From Mesotoga prima MesG1.Ag.4.2 (GTDB lineage: Bacteria > Thermotogota > Thermotogae > Petrotogales > Kosmotogaceae), in contig NC_017934.1 of NCBI RefSeq assembly GCF_000147715.2, forward strand, positions 62,001-126,000: DNA of 64,000 nt, given 5' to 3'. A model generated the notes under the pieces. The model was not told the DNA's origin. It was given only the letters and a program-made list of their open reading frames with translations, and searched no databases. This document shows, one piece after another, positions 9,463 to 17,529 of this stretch. A program made the position numbers and the translations under genes. The number at the start of each line of letters is the position of its first letter. The stretch's first letter is position 1.

Positions 9463-10161
9463 CTATTCAAGGGAGTTCCTCAGCTTCTCATCATATGGTG
9501 CGCTCCTGTAATTACAGTTAACCCTTTTGCAAACCATGCAGCTCCTGTAATCCTTCTCGGATTGAAAGGCGATTCCCGAAATCGATTTCGTCGGAATCAT
9601 GAGAAGAGATTCCTTCAGTTCGACCCCAATTTCCTCCTTCACATTTCCAATCAAGGAAAACAACTCCTTCTGCTGCTGCAAAGGCCAGATCTCCGCATCA
9701 CCCGAACCCGGAGACATCCAAACTAGATTTTCGATCAGGTTATTCCTTGAAATCTCCCTTCTCATGAATTCGGCTGCCTCACTGAGTATGTGCTCCAGCA
9801 AGCTATCCCAGAGAAAGATCTTGAGAAAGTCTGCACGATCGAGCGGGTACTCGTAAAGTTCTCGTCCGGAAGTTATGACGAACGGGAAGACTCTGCCTAC
9901 CGAATGGAGTTTTTTCGACAGGAGACGGCTCTCGAAGCGAACACCTTCTATCGTAACTTCGTCTCCGTTAACGCAGTCGACGAAGCAGGTCCTGTAGATT
10001 GCCTTTGGGTTGGCGGTTTTGCGGGCGCACTTGACGAGCTCTTTGAGAGTAGACTCTTCCTCAGAACCGGCTCTGATCCGCAGGCTTTCTCCAAGCGAAG
10101 CCAAATCTATATCGAAAGGAATGCCTTTCAAAACTGCGATGTTTTTCTCGCGTTCTACCAT
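9463..10161 (-). CDS. Vitamin-B12-dependent methionine synthase activation-domain-like protein
   Basis: A 232-residue protein resembling the stand-alone activation-domain proteins found beside corrinoid methyltransferases in Thermotogae and clostridia. Visible marks are the G-R-V-F-P-F-V-I-T-S-G-R-E-L beta region near residue 95, an S-P-G-S-G-D segment around 155, and a C-terminal cysteine motif C-x2-C-x4-C-N-Y-R-S-A-P-Y. The family is thought to help reductive reactivation of the cobalt centre. No metH gene lies in the window, so its partner is probably the local corrinoid protein. It is second in the leftward operon, 33 bases after the UroD-fold gene and 106 bases before the RACo-like gene. 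Confidence 0.65.
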   Translation of the reverse strand: MVEREKNIAVLKGIPFDIDLASLGESLRIRAGSEEESTLKELVKCARKTANPKAIYRTCFVDCVNGDEVTIEGVRFESRLLSKKLHSVGRVFPFVITSGRELYEYPLDRADFLKIFLWDSLLEHILSEAAEFMRREISRNNLIENLVWMSPGSGDAEIWPLQQQKELFSLIGNVKEEIGVELKESLLMIPTKSISGIAFQSEKDYRSCMVCKRVNCNYRSAPYDEKLRNSLE

Positions 10162-10194
10162 GAACGGACCGAATCGGAAGCCGGTTCGAAGTAT

Positions 10195-11253
10195 CTAGCG
10201 AGAGTTGAATTCATTTCCGGCCTCCAACATTGCCAGGTAGTTTTTCACCGGGATGTAGTTGGCGACGGTGTTGCCCGTGCCTAAAGCATACCCGCCTCCC
10301 GGAGCGCATTGTTCGAGAGTCTCGAGCGTTCTCTTCCTAACTTGCTCGACGGAGGCATGGCATAGAAAATCAACATCTATTCCTCCTAGGATCGAAATTC
10401 TCTCGCCCCATCTTCTCTTCACTTCGGTAACGGGCATTATCTGGTCTTCAAAGGAGTGTTTTGCATCGACACCGGCGTCTATGATATCGTCCATCACAGT
10501 GGTTAAGTTGCCGCAACTGTGAAGGACAAAGGGTTTACCGTTTGCATGTACCACACTGGCTATCTCTTTGTACCACGGGAAAACAAGTCTTCTGAGATGT
10601 CTCGGAGAGAAGATGGTCGATGTCTTGTATCCCAGATCGTCTCCAAAACAGTATGCTCCCACGCAGTCCATCGAAGAGATTATCTTCGCGGCTCCGACCA
10701 GAACATTGCCGATCTTTTCGTTGAGAGTGTTGACCAGCTCGGGATCCTCGTAAACGGCCATGGAGAGATTTTCGACACCCATCAGGAAGCTGGAGTGCTC
10801 AAATGGCCCACCGGAAGCACCTCCAACTACTTTCATCCCTTCGGGAAGGTGGTCTCCCAGCTTACGGAAAAGGTCGAAATCAACAGCTTCCTCTGGCTTC
10901 GGCCAGTCCGCTTCCTGGAGATCTTTCAGGGTCTTGATAGGGCCACCCTTTTCATTCATCCACTTCCTGCTTTCTCTCCTGTATGTGGCCGTGTCTTCAC
11001 CATGGATGTAATCGGGAGTTGGAAAGCGCGGAGCCTGATAGAAGGGAACGTAGTCATATCCCATTTCCTTATAGAAACCGACCAGCTGGTCGAAGTATCT
11101 GTCGGGATCCTCTTCTAATTTTGCAAGTTTGTAGCCCATAACTTCTTCCATTATTTCATCGTCGGCGAAAAGCTCAAAGAAAGGAACTCTGCAAGGTTCT
11201 CCGTTACGCCTGAAGACGTCCAGAATCACTGAAAAATCGGGTGCCGGTTTCAA
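10195..11253 (-). CDS. Uroporphyrinogen decarboxylase-fold methyltransferase-like protein
   Basis: A 352-residue UroD-superfamily protein and first gene of the leftward corrinoid operon. It has the opening R-N-G-E-P-C-R-V-P-F-F-E, F-V-L-H-S-C-G-N-L around residue 245 (H-x-C), L-G-G-I-D-V-D-F-L near 290, and C-A-P-G-G-G-Y-A-L-G-T-G-N-T-V-A at the end. The start is a TTG preceded by GGGGGGATCTAG. It lacks the arginine-rich N-terminus of true HemE, supporting a methyl-transfer or demethylation role. It is a distant paralog of the 5361 and 6618 genes; three paralogs may serve different methyl donors or acceptors. Confidence 0.8.
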   Translation of the reverse strand: MKPAPDFSVILDVFRRNGEPCRVPFFELFADDEIMEEVMGYKLAKLEEDPDRYFDQLVGFYKEMGYDYVPFYQAPRFPTPDYIHGEDTATYRRESRKWMNEKGGPIKTLKDLQEADWPKPEEAVDFDLFRKLGDHLPEGMKVVGGASGGPFEHSSFLMGVENLSMAVYEDPELVNTLNEKIGNVLVGAAKIISSMDCVGAYCFGDDLGYKTSTIFSPRHLRRLVFPWYKEIASVVHANGKPFVLHSCGNLTTVMDDIIDAGVDAKHSFEDQIMPVTEVKRRWGERISILGGIDVDFLCHASVEQVRKRTLETLEQCAPGGGYALGTGNTVANYIPVKNYLAMLEAGNEFNSR

Positions 11254-11551
11254 CTAGATCCCCCCATTTTTTCCAAAGGCTCAAAACTTCTCAAGCTCCG
11301 ATCGGATTCAAGTGTATCGGGTATTCATCAAAAACATTCTAGCATCAATTCACATCTCAAATGAAGCCTCTCTCTTGAGTAGATTTAATTATGATGCATT
11401 ACGGCCTCAACGGATGTGTAGCTGCATTTACGGGAATAATCAACTTACGAAAGAAAGCCTGAAAATCGGACCTGTCGGTACTGTTATAATCATCATGAGA
11501 TGAGTCTGATGCCCCGCATTCAACTCTCTTCATGCCTCGAGGTGAAGCCAG
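11254..11551. promoter_or_regulatory. Divergent intergenic region with an extended -10 promoter
   Basis: About 300 bases between the leftward corrinoid operon and the rightward nuclease gene. TG-T-TATAAT at 11482-11490 looks like an extended -10 for the nuclease gene, with no clear -35. No cobalamin riboswitch core was recognised, although the leftward genes are corrinoid-related. Confidence 0.45.
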
Positions 11552-13033
11552 ATGAGACTTATTACTAAGAAGATGTTTTTAGAGTACGATTACTGCCCCG
11601 TCAGGGGATGGATCGAGAGGAATGAACCCCGGGAATTCAGGCCGACCATTGCAGAGGATTTCAGGATGAAGGAAGGCCTCGATGTCGGGAGAAGGGCGAG
11701 AAGTCTCTTTCCTGAAGGTATTCTGATAGAGGAACCGGATCCATTTGAGGCCTCCTTCATAACCGAACGGATTATCGGCGACAGGCGGTCCGTAACTCTT
11801 TTCGAGCCTGCTTTCATAAGCGGCGATTTCGTCTCCAGGGCCGATGTTGTGAGAAAAGAGGGCGAGGAACTGGATGTCTTCGAGGTCAAGTCCAGCCTTG
11901 CCGGTTCATCGAACACAAAGGACTACATAAGGGATCTCTCTTACACGGTATCTGTAGTAGAAAACTCGGGTTACAGAGTCAAGAAAGCATGTTTGATCAT
12001 GATCTCAAGAATGTATCGCAAGGGCGATGACGACCGGAAGCTTTTTGAGATAATAGACGTAACTGGCGAGGTCTCGGAGCAGAAAATCGAGATAAAGGCC
12101 AAACTCGAATCTGCCTCAGCTGTCTTGACTTCAACATTGATCCCTTCCGGTTTGCTGGGATACAAATGCAGGGACTGCGAGCATCTTCGAAGATGCTTCG
12201 GCCTGGAAAGGAAACAAAGCATCTTTGAGCTTCCCAGACTGGGTGCCGACAAGACAGATGCTTTGATCGAAAAGGGATACTTCTATCTAGAAGAGCTTCC
12301 TCAAGAGGCACTCGGCGACAAACCACTCCTGCAAAGGGTCTTTCGCGGTGCTAAGTCGGGAAGGCTGGTGCTTGACGAACCCGAAGAACTGCGAGAAAAG
12401 CTGAACAGTCTCAAGTATCCGATAGGTTATCTCGATTTCGAGACTGCCGCCTCGGTTATCCCCCTTTACGATGGACTGGCGCCCTACGAGGGGATTCCGT
12501 ATCAGTATTCACTGCACATTCGAAGGGAAGCCTCGGGCGTCCTGGAACACAGGGAGTTTCTCTACGACGATCCTTCGAGGGATGAGAGTCTCCTGCTCGC
12601 CGAAAGACTTGTTGAGGACCTGAAGGACTGCAGAACACTTATGGCACACCATGCTTCCGTCGAGAGGAATATTCTCAGATGGCTGTCTAACAGATACAAG
12701 GATTTCCCAGAGCTCTCAGAACAGCTCATATCCTTCTCGGAAATATTCGTAGATTCAGAACTCCTTGTGAAAAACCACATATATCATCCAGACTTCGGGG
12801 GCAGCTTCTCGATCAAAAAACTTCTTCCTGCACTTGTAGAAGGGGTTGGTTATGAAGGGCTGTTTATCCACAACGGTGACGATGCCAGGTATGTTTTCGT
12901 GAACATGGCTCTGGGAAATTACAGAGAGTCAGAGATAGAGAAAATAAGAAGAGATATGCTTGAGTACTGCAAGATGGACACACTTGCGATGGTGGAGATT
13001 CACAAGTTTCTATGCGATCTTTCATCGGAGTAA
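11552..13033 (+). CDS. DUF2779 protein: Cas4-like Fe-S nuclease fused to a DnaQ-like exonuclease domain
   Basis: The 493-residue protein has two nuclease-like halves. The N-terminal half has Cys15 in D-Y-C-P and a later C-x2-C-x5-C cluster (Y-K-C-R-D-C-E-H-L-R-R-C, about 208-220), the four-cysteine layout of Cas4/AddB iron-sulfur nucleases. Between them lie S-R-A-D-V and D-V-F-E-V-K-S, a PD-(D/E)xK core. The C-terminal half begins with Y-L-D-F-E-T (about residue 293), has L-M-A-H-H-A-S-V-E-R-N, and ends with Y-C-K-M-D, matching DEDDy-type 3'-5' exonuclease motifs. It is a stand-alone gene with no cas genes nearby; a repair or mobile-DNA processing role is inferred. ATG 11552 follows CGAGGTGAAGCCAG. 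Confidence 0.75.
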   Translation: MRLITKKMFLEYDYCPVRGWIERNEPREFRPTIAEDFRMKEGLDVGRRARSLFPEGILIEEPDPFEASFITERIIGDRRSVTLFEPAFISGDFVSRADVVRKEGEELDVFEVKSSLAGSSNTKDYIRDLSYTVSVVENSGYRVKKACLIMISRMYRKGDDDRKLFEIIDVTGEVSEQKIEIKAKLESASAVLTSTLIPSGLLGYKCRDCEHLRRCFGLERKQSIFELPRLGADKTDALIEKGYFYLEELPQEALGDKPLLQRVFRGAKSGRLVLDEPEELREKLNSLKYPIGYLDFETAASVIPLYDGLAPYEGIPYQYSLHIRREASGVLEHREFLYDDPSRDESLLLAERLVEDLKDCRTLMAHHASVERNILRWLSNRYKDFPELSEQLISFSEIFVDSELLVKNHIYHPDFGGSFSIKKLLPALVEGVGYEGLFIHNGDDARYVFVNMALGNYRESEIEKIRRDMLEYCKMDTLAMVEIHKFLCDLSSE

Positions 13034-13166
13034 GGATAGTACAAATGGATAAAAGAGTAATCGGCAGACGACTTAATCGAATTCTTTTCAAAGTAGAATA
13101 GTGTGGTCATCAAATTAGGTTATTATGAATCATGCACAGTTTTTGGCATAGAGAGGATGTGACGAC

Positions 13167-14225
13167 ATAGAATTCTTCAAGATAAAGAATCATGAGGTAT
13201 CGCTTCCGCTAATTCAGGGAGGAATGGCCGTAGGGATATCTCTGGATAACCTGGCCGCTTCCGTTGCTAATGAAGGTGGAATAGGGGTTATTGGAACTGC
13301 AGGTATAGGTATGACGGTTGAAGGTTACAGAAAGAATTTCAGGCAGGCAAGCATCGATGGCCTCAGGAATACCATAAGAAGGGCAAGGGAGAAGACTAAA
13401 GGGGTTCTGGGAGTAAACATAATGGTGGCCCTCACAAACTACGCAGAGATGGTGGCAACGGCCGTGAAGGAGAAGATAGACGTGATCATCTCGGGCGCAG
13501 GACTCCCTCTAGATCTCCCCTCTTATCTCGAGGAAGGATCGGAAACGGCTATCATTCCTGTAGTCTCATCTCTGAAGTCCGCGACTGTAATATTCAAGAG
13601 ATGGTTTAGCAGGTACAAGTACATCCCCGACGGTTTCGTTGTGGAGGGACCAAAGGCGGGCGGCCACCTCGGATACAGAGTCGGGGAGATCTTTTCTGAA
13701 GAGAGTTCGCTCGAGAAGACATTACCCGAAATTAGAAGGTTTGTGGATCAAGTGAAACGGGATACCGGGAAGAACATACCTGTGATAGCGGCCGGGGGCA
13801 TATTTGACAGAGATGATGTCGAGAGAGTCTTCAAGCTGGGAGCTTCTGCCGTTCAAGTGGGAACTGCCTTTGTGGCAGCGGAAGAGTGCGATGCAGACTA
13901 CAGGTTCAAACAGGCATTTGTAAATGCGCGCAGCGAAGATATCACGATTATCAAGAGTCCAGTGGGAATGCCTGGAAGAGCGATCAGGAACAAGTTCATA
14001 GAAGATGTCGAGGAGGGAAAAAGAAAGCCCTTCAAATGCGCCTATCAATGCATAAAGACATGCAATTACAGAGAAGCGCCTTATTGCATTGCGGAGGCAC
14101 TCATGAATGCGTGCAAGGGAGATCTCGAAAACGGGTTTGCCTTTTGCGGAAGCGAGGTACACAGAATAAGCGGTATCACTACCGTGAAAAAGGTAATAGA
14201 TAGACTCTTTGGAGAAAAGTGCTGA
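13167..14225 (+). CDS. Nitronate monooxygenase / FabK-like flavoprotein with a C-terminal cysteine cluster
   Basis: A TIM-barrel FMN protein of the 2-nitropropane dioxygenase group: P-L-I-Q-G-G-M at the start, E-G-P-K-A-G-G-H-L-G in the middle, I-A-A-G-G-I-F and A-V-Q-V-G-T-A-F as phosphate-binding loops. The first conventional start, ATG 13224, would remove the P-L-I-Q-G-G strand. The frame is open back to 13152 with no ATG, GTG or TTG, so an ATA at 13167 behind GAGAGG is the likeliest start (ATG 13224 is the fallback). A C-terminal cysteine cluster, C-A-Y-Q-C-I-K-T-C-N-Y-R-E-A-P-Y-C, shares C-N-Y-R-x-A-P-Y with the MetH-activation-like protein. Being followed by the corrinoid gene, it may be an electron or acceptor partner rather than a nitroalkane oxidase. 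Confidence 0.75.
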   Translation: MEFFKIKNHEVSLPLIQGGMAVGISLDNLAASVANEGGIGVIGTAGIGMTVEGYRKNFRQASIDGLRNTIRRAREKTKGVLGVNIMVALTNYAEMVATAVKEKIDVIISGAGLPLDLPSYLEEGSETAIIPVVSSLKSATVIFKRWFSRYKYIPDGFVVEGPKAGGHLGYRVGEIFSEESSLEKTLPEIRRFVDQVKRDTGKNIPVIAAGGIFDRDDVERVFKLGASAVQVGTAFVAAEECDADYRFKQAFVNARSEDITIIKSPVGMPGRAIRNKFIEDVEEGKRKPFKCAYQCIKTCNYREAPYCIAEALMNACKGDLENGFAFCGSEVHRISGITTVKKVIDRLFGEKC

Positions 14226-14293
14226 AGTAATCTTTTTCATTGCGCTTTTCAATACTAGCTCTTTGAACATATAAGACCTGCGGGAGGTTGAAG

Positions 14294-14926
14294 ATGGAAA
14301 GTCTGGAGAAGATAAGGAACGCGATAATCGAGACAATGCCGGCAGAGGCAAAGGTAGCCACTGAAGAGGCTCTGGCTGAAGGCCTCAGCGCGAAGGAAAT
14401 CCTGGATGGTGCACTTATCCCGGGCATGGACGAAGTCGGGAAGCTCTTCAGGGAGGGCGAGTATTTCGTTCCCGAGGTCCTTGTTGCCGCCAAAGCGATG
14501 AACCAGTGTATGGACCTTATCGAGCCGCTTCTTGTAAGCGGGGGAGTCAAGAAGATCGGGAAGGTAGTCGCCGGTACCATAGAAGGAGATCTCCATGATA
14601 TTGGAAAGAACCTCGTCTGTATGATGCTCAAGGGAGCGGGCTTCGAGATAATAGATCTAGGAGTCGATGTGAAGCCCGAAGAGTTCGTTGAGGCAGCAAA
14701 GGGTGCGAAGCCCGATATTCTTGTGATTTCAGCCCTGTTGACAACTACCATGCTGAATATGCCCAGAGTGATTGAAGAACTTAAGAAGGCAGGAATTCGT
14801 GACAATGTGAAGGTCTTGATAGGCGGGGCACCTGTCAGCCAGACCTATGCCGAGGAGATCGGGGCAGACGGCTATTCTCCAGATAGCTCGGCAGCGGTCG
14901 AACTGGCAAGAAGACTCGTTTCTTGA
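14294..14926 (+). CDS. Corrinoid (B12-binding) methyl carrier protein, MtbC/MttC-like
   Basis: A 210-residue two-domain corrinoid protein. Residues 1-85 form the helical cap domain of methyltransferase corrinoid proteins (A-L-I-P-G-M-D-E-V-G-K-L-F, Y-F-V-P-E-V-L-V-A-A-K-A-M). The rest is the B12-binding Rossmann domain, with the cobalt-ligand motif G-D-L-H-D-I-G-K-N near residue 97, S-A-L-L-T-T-T-M and G-G-A-P-V-S. The chosen ATG has GGGAGG six bases before it. It would carry the methyl group in the local C1 system and be reactivated by the RACo-like protein. It follows the nitronate-monooxygenase-like gene by 68 bases. No MttB/MtaB-type substrate methyltransferase lies beside it, which is unusual. 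Confidence 0.9.
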   Translation: MESLEKIRNAIIETMPAEAKVATEEALAEGLSAKEILDGALIPGMDEVGKLFREGEYFVPEVLVAAKAMNQCMDLIEPLLVSGGVKKIGKVVAGTIEGDLHDIGKNLVCMMLKGAGFEIIDLGVDVKPEEFVEAAKGAKPDILVISALLTTTMLNMPRVIEELKKAGIRDNVKVLIGGAPVSQTYAEEIGADGYSPDSSAAVELARRLVS

Positions 14927-15035
14927 GTGATTCAGTGGTTTCTTCTCTTGATGAGGATCGAAAGCTAACTGCTGGAGAAGACGAAGAAAAGGAATTATTT
15001 CCCGCTTCCATCTCTTTCAAGCTTTATTGCCTGTT

Positions 15036-15064
15036 TTGATGGCAGCTAGATGAATTGCTATAAT
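15036..15064 (+). promoter_or_regulatory. Sigma-70-like promoter for rmuC
   Basis: TTGATG at 15036-15041 and TATAAT at 15059-15064 with a 17-base spacer, about 85 bases before the rmuC start codon. Confidence 0.6.
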
Positions 15065-15149
15065 ATTTAGGTATTCATTCGTTTATTTGTCTTGTATGGT
15101 TTTCATTTGATGGCGGATAGACCGTCTCGTTACGGATGGAGGGTTAAGT

Positions 15150-16394
15150 ATGCTTATCGCCCTGATAATTCTGTCGATAGTTACACTGATCTCCTTTCTC
15201 TTCGTGATTGCATCAGTTAGAAGATTATCCCGTAGTATCAAGAAGAACCAGGAGCTACAACTCAGCCTTAAGGATCTCGAAAGGGATGTCTCGGATAGAG
15301 ATGAGAAGCTCAAGTGGCTGACTTCTGCCAAGGAGGAACTTGAATCAACTTTCAAAGCGATTTCCTCGGACGTTTTGAATTCCAGTACTGAAAACTTCAT
15401 TCGACAGGCAAACGACAAGTTCTCTGGCCTACTGAAACTCCAGAAAGAAGACTGGGGAAGCCAGAAAAAGGATTTCGAGAGCCTTGTCAGCCCGGTAAGA
15501 GACAATCTTGAAAAGCTCGAGAAAAATGTTAAAGAGCTTGAATCGAAAAGGGAAGGAGCTTATAAAGCTCTTGAAGAGCAGCTGAAGATGCTTTCAGAAG
15601 CCAACACCGACCTCAGACAGGGCGTAACGGATCTCAAGAGCGCCTTGAGAAACAGATCGACACGCGGCCGTTGGGGCGAGATAGAGCTTCGACGCATTGT
15701 TGAGCTCAGCGGGATGACCGAGCATGTTGACTTCGTGGAACAGGAGTCTATCGATAACGGTAGACCGGACATGATAGTGAAGCTGCCCAATAACGCCTTC
15801 ATTCCCGTCGATGCCAAAGTGCCGCTGGACAGTTATTTGACAGCGCTGGAAGAAGAAGACGAATCTCTTAGAAAGCAGCTCATGGGTAACTACGCGAAGA
15901 ATGTCCGCGATACCGTCAACAGGCTTGCCGGTAAAAAATACTCGGAGGCCTTCAGTAGAACGGCCGATTTTGTTGTCATGTTCGTTCCTCTGGAATCGGC
16001 AATCAACGCCGCCTTTCTCGCAGATCCTGAACTTTTCGAATATGCCGTTTCAAGAAAGATCCTGATCGCCTCTCCCGTCAATCTAGTTGCATTGCTCAAG
16101 TCCGTTGCATATGGATGGCAGCAGTACAGTCTTACAGAAAATGCCGAGCGTCTCGTTCAAGCCTCTAAGGAACTCTATGAAAGATTTCGGGTCTTTTTTT
16201 CCCATTACAGCAGATTACAGGGCCATCTCAAAAACGCCGTAAAGGCCTACAATGATGGGGTGGGCTCCTTTGAAAGCAGACTGCTACCCAAAGTCAGGGA
16301 GATAGAAGCACTTGCCGAGGTAAAGGAAAAACTGGAAGAGATCGAGGAGATCTCCGACGAACCGAGATCAACGAATCTTGCCGGCCGAGATTGA
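15150..16394 (+). CDS. rmuC: DNA recombination protein RmuC family
   Basis: The 414-residue protein has an N-terminal membrane anchor (residues 2-22), a long charged coiled coil (about 25-160) and then the RmuC nuclease-like core with R-G-R-W-G-E-I-E-L-R-R, R-P-D-M-I-V-K-L-P, P-V-D-A-K-V-P-L-D-S-Y and F-V-P-L-E-S-A. RmuC limits inversions and recombination at inverted repeats in E. coli, probably as a membrane-tethered endonuclease-fold protein. That role is notable in a genome whose intergenic DNA is full of inverted repeats. It has its own promoter and appears monocistronic. Confidence 0.9.
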   Translation: MLIALIILSIVTLISFLFVIASVRRLSRSIKKNQELQLSLKDLERDVSDRDEKLKWLTSAKEELESTFKAISSDVLNSSTENFIRQANDKFSGLLKLQKEDWGSQKKDFESLVSPVRDNLEKLEKNVKELESKREGAYKALEEQLKMLSEANTDLRQGVTDLKSALRNRSTRGRWGEIELRRIVELSGMTEHVDFVEQESIDNGRPDMIVKLPNNAFIPVDAKVPLDSYLTALEEEDESLRKQLMGNYAKNVRDTVNRLAGKKYSEAFSRTADFVVMFVPLESAINAAFLADPELFEYAVSRKILIASPVNLVALLKSVAYGWQQYSLTENAERLVQASKELYERFRVFFSHYSRLQGHLKNAVKAYNDGVGSFESRLLPKVREIEALAEVKEKLEEIEEISDEPRSTNLAGRD

Positions 16395-16675
16395 ACTGCT
16401 CATCCCAAAGCGCTGTATAGACTGTAAGCAGTAATATACCGGAAAGCGCGAAGTTCTCATGGGTACGGTGTTTTCTTGACGACCCGATCCGGCCGCTTCT
16501 TGGCATAGTCTTAGTAAGCGCTTCCCGCATCTAATTGTGCCTTTTACTTCATAATCAAATGCAATTCCATATGAGATCAAACGAAACATCCAGCGGTGGT
16601 TTCAAGATCTTTTATGCGATAAAATGCGAAAGGGAGCTTTGAGGTTTCCAAGATCATATGAAGAAGGAGATATAG

Positions 16676-17371
16676 ATGAATGAGATTCTCTGGTTTGTGA
16701 TGCTGGTAGTGAACTTCGCTTTGATTACCATAGCATACAGATGGTGGGGAAAGACGGGCCTTTACGTATGGGTAGCTATTGCCGCGATAATAGCTAACGT
16801 TCAGGTTATAAAGACAGTCTCTCTCTTCTGGATGGCCGCCACGCTCGGGAATATCGTATATGCGACCTCCTTTCTCGCTACAGACATCCTATCGGAAAAC
16901 CACGGAAAGAAAGAGGCCAGGAAGGCGGTCTATATCGGATTCTTCTCTCTAATATCCGTTACGGTGATAATGCAGATTGCGCTCGCCTTCGAGCCCCACC
17001 CTTCGGACTTTTCTCAAGAACACCTTTCTGTGGTATTTGGTCTCCTTCCCCGTATCGCTCTTGCGAGTCTTGCCGCATACTGGTGTTCTCAGCTGCACGA
17101 CGTCTGGGCATACGACTTCTGGAAGAAGAGGTTCCCCGAGAAACGGCACATCTGGATAAGGAACAACGCGAGTACAATGATCTCGCAATTGATAGATACG
17201 GCTGTCTTCACTGTCATAGCCTTTGCGGGAGTCTTTTCGGCAGGTGTCTGGTGGCAGATATTCTGGTCCACTTATATTCTGAAATGGGTCGTTGCCGTTC
17301 TAGACACACCGTTCATCTATCTCGCCAGAAAGATGAAAGACGACGGGAAGATCAGAGATCTTGTTCCATAA
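16676..17371 (+). CDS. Queuosine precursor transporter (YhhQ/DUF165 family)
   Basis: A 231-residue, mostly hydrophobic protein with about six membrane segments and the family marks A-T-D-I-L-S-E-N-H-G-K-K-E-A-R-K-A-V and R-N-N-A-S-T-M-I-S-Q-L-I-D-T-A-V-F. YhhQ-type proteins import queuosine precursors such as preQ0 or preQ1 for tRNA modification. The start follows a strong GAAGGAG site with good spacing. I looked for a preQ1 riboswitch in the 280 bases upstream and did not recognise one. It appears to stand alone. Confidence 0.88.
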   Translation: MNEILWFVMLVVNFALITIAYRWWGKTGLYVWVAIAAIIANVQVIKTVSLFWMAATLGNIVYATSFLATDILSENHGKKEARKAVYIGFFSLISVTVIMQIALAFEPHPSDFSQEHLSVVFGLLPRIALASLAAYWCSQLHDVWAYDFWKKRFPEKRHIWIRNNASTMISQLIDTAVFTVIAFAGVFSAGVWWQIFWSTYILKWVVAVLDTPFIYLARKMKDDGKIRDLVP

Positions 17372-17447
17372 CCCTTATCATAGGCTGAAAATACTAAAAG
17401 CGCGAATTGTTGAAGCTTCGGTTTTTGGAAAACCGCCGATCTCCGGC

Positions 17448-17456
17448 TGGTATAAT
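17448..17456 (+). promoter_or_regulatory. Extended -10 promoter element for the LigD-type phosphoesterase gene
   Basis: TGG-TATAAT, about 75 bases before the GTG start; no good -35 is visible, consistent with an extended -10 promoter. Confidence 0.4.
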
Positions 17457-17529
17457 TAAGCCGAATATCCTCTGTTCAATGGTGTGGTACTTCAGCTTTC
17501 ACATACGTTGCCATGTCAGGAGGTGAACA

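Noticed and set aside
11254-11551. Cobalamin riboswitch at the corrinoid operon
   Set aside because: No B12-box-like core or long structured leader was recognised.
16395-16675. preQ1 riboswitch before the queuosine precursor transporter
   Set aside because: No preQ1-I or preQ1-II core pattern could be recognised by eye.
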